A program made the translations under genes and the position numbers. A DNA stretch of 24,265 nt from Aureobasidium sp. EXF-3400 (Eukaryota; Ascomycota; Dothideomycetes; Dothideales; Saccotheciaceae), in contig SWBL01000527.1 in assembly GCA_024195585.1 (NCBI GenBank), forward strand, positions 1-24,265. The letters are read 5' to 3'. The notes below the pieces were generated by a model, which was not told the DNA's origin, did not search any database, and was given only the letters and a program-made list of their open reading frames with translations. Shown here one piece after another: positions 20,062 to 24,265 of this stretch (the stretch's first letter is position 1; the number at the start of each line of letters is the position of its first letter).

Positions 20062-21329
20062 CTATGACAGGCTATGCAGGATTAGCTTTTCGTAATCCTG
20101 CACTGCTGTTTCCAGATCGCCGAGCGTGATGGCCTCATGGTCCGAATGAGCGACGAGAATCGACCCGGGTCCGTACAGATATCTCTTCTGTCCATCGAGC
20201 TTGTCGAGATTGGGAATGTCGGTGCCGTAGTTGACTGTAATAGTACCGAAGCCATCCACATCATGATCAATGTCGACGGGCGCGTATCCCTTACCTGCGA
20301 AGACAATCTCAAACATGTCCTCGTCTTCATGGCCAGGAGTCTTGAACTCGTCTGTTGCGGCTTTGATGGCTTTGTGCACACGCTTGCCAATCTCGTCTGG
20401 CGTTCCGGCTGCAATTCTGATGGCGATTTGAGCGCTGGCGTTTTGGGCGACGACGTTGCCTGCCACTCCGCCTTCAATCTTGCCAATGTTGATGGTAGTG
20501 GAACCGTACTTGTCGCTCTTGGGTAGCTCGAGACTGAGCTGCATCAATGCAGAGAGTCCTTGAATGAGTACCTCGTTTGCGCTGCGACCCAGCCACGGGT
20601 AACCACTGTGTGCTGCCTTTCCAAATGCATTCAGAGTGAAGCCTAGCATACCTTTGTGCCCACTTTTGAGGACAAATGTCAGTCAGAGCCGCTGAATTGG
20701 AGGGCGTAATTTACTCACGCTGCAAGCTTGCCCTCAGTGGGCTCACCAAAGATGACGGTCTTAGGTGTTAGTCCGAGTGCATTGGCAGCACGCATGCCAT
20801 CACCATGAACCTCCTCGCCAACAACGTAAAGAACAGCAACATCATCAGCCTTCAACTTCTTCTCGGCCAAAAGCTTCTTGGTAGCGATGATCTGAGCAGC
20901 GACAGATGCTTTGGCATCCACACTTCCACGTCCAGAGATGATAGTCTCGGAGTCGTTGGAGTATATCTTGTAAGGATAGAACGGAGGAACAGTGTCGATA
21001 TGGCTCGAGACGAGGAGGTCGGCATTGCGGACTTTACCAGGGTAGGCAAGAATGTTGAGACGAGAGCTATCGTTGTTGACCTTTTGCGTCTCAATAGTCC
21101 AACCATCATGTTTCAGATAATCAGACAACCACTTTCCAACATCATACTCGTTGCCACTGATAGATTCGGTCGAGATGAGATGACGGTGAAGCGAAATCAA
21201 TTCCTTGGTCCATGTTGAGCCGAGACTGTTGGGCTCGGAAGCACCAATTGGTTGCTGTTCCACACTCGCGCTAGGAGCAGAAAGGCAGACAGATGCCAAT
21301 GAGGCGACGACAAGAGCTGAGAGATGCAT
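20062..21329 (-). CDS. M20-family metallopeptidase (secreted or vacuolar)
   Basis: Model: complement(join(20062..20662,20719..21329)), 403 aa. The intron at 20663-20718 (GTGAGT..AAAAG) joins GEPTEGKLA to AGHKGMLGF, restoring a family motif. An N-terminal hydrophobic stretch (residues 3-17, ending near SAPSA) looks like a cleavable signal peptide, pointing to the secretory route. The two-zinc site of the M20 family is complete: His110 and Asp112 in SHIDTVPP, Asp138 in GRGSVDAK, Glu172-Glu173 in GEEVHGDG, Glu196 in FGEPTEG and His376 in ILVAHSDHEA. His222 in AAHSGYP marks the dimerisation domain. M20 enzymes hydrolyse terminal peptide or N-acyl amino acid bonds; vacuolar carboxypeptidase S and ArgE/DapE are relatives. 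The exact substrate cannot be read from sequence. Its presumed promoter has TATATA and CACGTG. Confidence 0.92.
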
Positions 21330-21672
21330 CCTCGAATTGATTGTGATAAGAATGAGTGTCTCGGGGTGTCTAGAAAGAGGCTCTGATGCCTATATATTGG
21401 CACGTGATCGGGCCGCCGGGCAAGCTCGTCTCAAAGCGAACCGAATCGGGACTATCAGATAACTCAGCCGAACGAGGAAGGAACAAGACAGGGCTTGCAG
21501 CGGAATCGATATCAGTGAACTACTTCAATCACCGCTATCTCCAGCGGCATGTATTCTGTCAACGATAAAATGCACATTTCCCTCAATATCAATCAGATTA
21601 TCCATTGAGAGCACAGAAAGAACAGAACTGTCATTTGTCTACGAGCTTTGCTATTCATTCCTGTCCTCACAG
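21330..21672. other. Intergenic region upstream of the M20 peptidase gene
   Basis: This stretch holds the presumed M20 promoter and, beyond it, A/T-rich sequence before the doubtful small reading frame. No credible gene was seen; a 60-codon plus-strand frame from 21386 overlaps the TATA and CACGTG elements and looks fortuitous. Confidence 0.45.
21391..21406 (-). promoter_or_regulatory. TATA-like box and CACGTG E-box upstream of the M20 peptidase
   Basis: TATATA at 21391-21396 lies about 65 bp upstream of the minus-strand ATG (21329). The palindrome CACGTG at 21401-21406 follows at once on the upstream side. CACGTG is the core bound by bHLH factors such as Cbf1 and Pho4 in yeast. Spacing fits a core promoter, but the regulator is not known. 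Confidence 0.4.
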
Positions 21673-21933
21673 ATGACATGTGTGTCTAACAACTACAACA
21701 TCTCTGGGAGAAGATCTGCCCCATCTGCCCCATCTGCCATTGAGATGAAGGTGTAGGTGTCGACGATTTGTACGCTCATGCATGACATGGAAGGTGAAAC
21801 AGCGTCGTGGTTGGAACCGCAAGAAGCTCGTGATCTTCTCGAGTTTCATCTTGATGAGTATGAGGACTGTGTCAAGAAGTGGTTGGGGCATCACAACCTC
21901 TTTGGGTCGGGCATGAAGTTTGCAGAGAAATAA
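21673..21933 (+). other. Doubtful small reading frame interrupted by one TAG
   Basis: From ATG 21673 to TAA 21931-21933 one frame is open except for a single TAG at 21754-21756. The part after it, from ATG 21778, would give 51 aa with protein-like composition (for example LEPQEARDLLEFHLDEYEDC and WLGHHNLFGSGMKF). The part before it contains a 9-bp tandem repeat (ATCTGCCCC, 21714-21738) read as SAPSAPSA. It may be a true small protein starting at 21778, the last exon of a gene with unseen splicing, a broken gene, or chance. The TAA is 16 bp from the MPC1 stop on the other strand. I do not recognise the protein. Confidence 0.3.
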
Positions 21934-21949
21934 AGAAGATATTGGTAAA

Positions 21950-22665
21950 TTATGAGCTGGTGACCTTGTTGGCGACCTCCTTGGCCTTGGTCTCGACCTT
22001 GTTAGCGGCAGCCTTGGCCTGGTCTGCGATGTGAGAAGCTTCTTGGTTGGCCTTTTCTCTCAGCTCTTTACCACCGAAGCTAGGAGGGCGCGTGTCAGCA
22101 TTGGTTTGTGCAGCAACAGGCGCTGGGAGAAGATCGAGGAACGTACTTCCAGTAGTTGAGGTATCTGTATCCCTGAGTAGCCTGTGCGCCAAAGTTGACG
22201 AAATGGCAGCCGAACAGGAGGTAGTTTACGGGGGTGACGGCCATGGCGTAGCGCATGAATGTGGCAGAGTAACCGCAGAGGGCGAGGGTCATGGTTCCCG
22301 AGATACTGTGTTGTAGATGCGTATTAGTCCCAAGCTCTTGCGAAATATACAGTTGGCGCAGCCTTGTAGACTATCGAGCAGGAGGAATTACATTTCGGGG
22401 TCCTTTTGTGTGTCCATGACGGCAGCGAGAGGAATACCAAAGTTGGATGCGGGACCCCAGAAGTCTGTGAAGAGCAGTTCATATTAGCATAGAAGCGGCA
22501 TGGTCGATGACGGGCGAGCGCAAGACGAGATAGTTGTGATTGTGTTTGGGTGCAGCGCAACGTCAAAGTCTTGACCTCGCGGGAAAACTCACGGGTCGAG
22601 CAGAGGTAGTCGGTGTAGGGGTTTGAGCGAATCTTCGCATTGAGGGCCTTGATTGCTGCCGCCAT
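21950..22665 (-). CDS. MPC1: Mitochondrial pyruvate carrier subunit 1
   Basis: Model: complement(join(21950..22079,22147..22305,22392..22464,22593..22665)), 144 aa. The introns of 128, 86 and 67 nt all have GT..AG ends, with TGCTAAT and GCTGACA branch-like sites in the first and last. The joined protein reads through the hallmark stretches DYLCSTHFWGPASNFGIPL, DPEIISGTMTLALCGYSATF and NYLLFGCHFVNFGAQATQGY. MPC1 pairs with an MPC2/3-type subunit in the inner mitochondrial membrane to import pyruvate. Hydrophobic segments fall at about 30-45, 52-70 and 74-92. Residues about 102-144 form a Lys/Ala/Glu-rich, probably helical tail (KANQEASHIADQAKAAANK) that animal MPC1 lacks. The match across three splice joints makes the identity secure; only the last exon is less constrained. 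Confidence 0.94.
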
Positions 22666-23300
22666 CTTGTCTGGTGATTATGGTATGGATATCGAGTGAA
22701 GATGTTTCACGGCGTGCTGAACAAGTTCCGGCTGGCGGCCGCTCACTGTCTGTCGGCCAAAGGTGGAGACGCCCGCTATCGGCTGCGAAGGCCGAGCGGA
22801 GAAAAGCCTCCCAAATTCCGCTTGCAAGTGTTTGATATGGCTCGAGTTGGTCATCCTGTCCGGCACTTGGAAACAAGAGAAGAGCTCTTGGAATGATATA
22901 TGGTATCTCAAATGACACCATGTATACGTGCAGGGTCTGTTTACTTCTAGTCGTGTAGCCGTATAGGTACTTGACCACGGGTTGTGCCTAATCATAGGAG
23001 CAACCCTCAGGAACTAGCTGAGGGTAGGGTACAGTAGGTACGGTCTGTGGATTGACAAGACGCACATACCCTGCAGCAAGTCTGAACATATCTTGTGCAC
23101 CTAACATCATTCATACGACAAGAGAGCATGCCAGCAGAGGTGAGTTCGAAAGTGATGCTGTGTGGTCTGTGCTCGTCCCGAAGCAAATCACGTGCCGCAC
23201 ACCACGGAGCTGCGTTGTGCAAAATCACTCCAGCCCTCAGATTTCGTCTCTTCGCGCAGCGACTTTGAACTTCTTCGACACATCGCCCAGTACCGACGAA
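22666..23300. promoter_or_regulatory. Divergent promoter region between MPC1 and RPL11
   Basis: These 635 bp separate the two start codons. CACGTG lies at 23189-23194, about 107 bp before the RPL11 ATG. A pyrimidine-rich tract around 23225-23275 suits an RPL11 5' untranslated region. A small inverted repeat CCCTCAG/CTGAGGG lies near 23004-23025. ATGCCAGCAGAG followed by GTGAGT (from 23128) could be an alternative first exon for RPL11. No separate gene is evident. Confidence 0.45.
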
Positions 23301-24256
23301 ATGGTGAGCACAATCCCGCCTTGACGGCAGGGAGCCACGGTCTGCACCTACGACATCAACGACGACGACGACGACGATTTACGCCTCGCCACGCTTGCCA
23401 TCGACGCTCGCAATGCCCTCACGCGATTCGGATGTGCATGAAGAGGAAAAATGGAAAAAGAGACCGAGACACACAACCACATCTAGTTCAACACTCGCAC
23501 ACGCTTAGCAACGCTACAAATCGTCATCGTCGTCGTTGTCGTCGACAGATGCAGGCCTGCCCTCTCCCTCGCCTGTGGATCAAACATAAATGGATGAACA
23601 CATACCCTAACACGCTTCTGTGCAGGCTATCGGACAGAACTCCAACCAGCAGGCCGACCAGGTCTCCGGCGACAACGCCGCCAAGGACAAGTCTGGCAAC
23701 CCCATGCGCGAGCTCCGCATCTCCAAGCTCGTCCTGAACATCTCGGTCGGTGAGTCTGGTGACAGACTTACTCGTGCCGCCAAGGTTCTCGAGCAGCTGT
23801 CTGGTCAGACCCCCGTCTACTCCAAGGCCCGCTACACCGTCCGTACCTTCGGTATCCGTCGTAACGAGAAGATCGCTGTCCACGTCACCGTCCGTGGCCC
23901 CAAGGCCGAGGAGATCATCGAGCGTGGTCTCAAGGTCAAGGAGTACGAGCTCCGCAAGCGCAACTTCTCCGAGACCGGCAACTTCGGCTTCGGTATCAAC
24001 GAGCACATCGATCTCGGTATCAAGTACGACCCCGGTATTGGTATCTACGGTATGGACTTCTACTGCTGCATGTAAGTTACCACCGCCTCGACTCAACCAC
24101 GTCGACCACATTGCTGACAACAACCTCAGGGAGCGCCCCGGTGAGCGTGTCGCTCGTCGCCGCCGCTGCAAGACCAAGGTTGGTGCCTCTCACCGCATCA
24201 ACCAGCAGGAGACCGTCAAGTGGTTCAAGAACAGATTCGAGGGTATTGTCCGATAA
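23301..24256 (+). CDS. RPL11: 60S ribosomal protein L11 (uL5)
   Basis: Model: join(23301..23303,23626..24071,24130..24256), 191 aa. The preferred first coding exon is the ATG alone, directly followed by GTGAGC. The 322-nt intron ends in CCCTAACACGCTTCTGTGCAG, with a good branch point. Intron 2 (24072-24129, GTAAGT..CAG) joins DFYCCM to [12 protein letters not shown]. The body is a textbook uL5: [60 protein letters not shown], ending [10 protein letters not shown]. The protein sits in the central protuberance of the large ribosomal subunit and contacts 5S rRNA. A Gln/Asn/Asp-rich N-terminal stretch of about 25 residues precedes NPMREL, longer than in most homologues. Codons are strongly biased to C-ending forms, as expected for a highly expressed gene. 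The alternative start at 23128 (MPAE) would also splice in phase. Confidence 0.95.
23351..23544 (+). repeat. Inverted CGA/TCG repeat within RPL11 intron 1
   Basis: The arm at 23351-23380, with (CGA)6 followed by TTT, is nearly the reverse complement of the arm at 23518-23544, which starts AAATCGTCATCGTCG. The last 21 bp pair with two mismatches by my count. In the transcript this could form a stem enclosing about 137 nt and shorten the effective distance between donor and branch point. No C/D snoRNA boxes were found in the loop. Confidence 0.6.
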
Positions 24257-24265
24257 ATGCTTTCG

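Noticed and set aside
23304..23625. Intron-encoded C/D snoRNA in RPL11 intron 1
   Set aside because: No RUGAUGA C box paired with a CUGA D box was found on the transcript strand.
23524..24177. 217-codon minus-strand frame
   Set aside because: It is antisense to RPL11 and arises from its C-ending codon bias and the TCG/CGA repeat.

Overview
This is nuclear DNA from a filamentous ascomycete (Pezizomycotina). The class is not certain; a Dothideomycete-like fungus is only a guess. The evidence is short introns (40-128 nt in most genes) with GT..AG ends and CTAAC/CTGAC-type branch points, roughly 50% GC coding sequence, simple repeats in the spacers, and fungal-type versions of MCM7, ribosomal protein L11 and mitochondrial pyruvate carrier 1. 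There are nine well supported protein genes and one doubtful small reading frame. Gene models were built by hand from reading frames, splice sites and family knowledge. I found no tRNA, rRNA, CRISPR array or intact transposon.

Left part (1-7900), metabolic genes. A cytochrome P450 (minus, two exons) is divergent from a cytochrome b5/cytochrome b5 reductase fusion (plus, two exons) across a 725-bp shared promoter. Next is a single-exon gene fusing a 3-hydroxyacyl-CoA dehydrogenase to a six-bladed YWTD-type propeller. The P450 has no membrane anchor. It carries a small, probably beta-grasp, N-terminal domain and lacks the usual acidic residue of the I-helix. The reductase fusion could supply it with electrons from NADH. 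The P450/reductase pair lies between two diverged direct copies of a roughly 130-bp repeat (11-140 and 5662-5790). This three-gene neighbourhood is the best candidate here for an undescribed system, but its joint function is inferred.

Middle part (7900-16430). A long, mostly disordered Ser/Arg-rich protein of unknown function (1,274 aa, minus) has two tiny 5' exons. It is divergent from MCM7 (plus, three exons), a subunit of the replicative helicase. The MCM7 promoter has a compact cluster of CGCG elements, including an exact inverted GACGCGAA/TTCGCGTC pair, as expected for G1/S control by MBF-type factors.

Right part (16430-24265). In order: a C2-domain protein (minus), a secreted or vacuolar M20-family metallopeptidase (minus, two exons), a doubtful small plus-strand frame, MPC1 (minus, four exons) and RPL11/uL5 (plus). 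In the preferred RPL11 model the first coding exon is only the ATG, followed by a 322-nt intron that could fold on a CGA/TCG inverted repeat.
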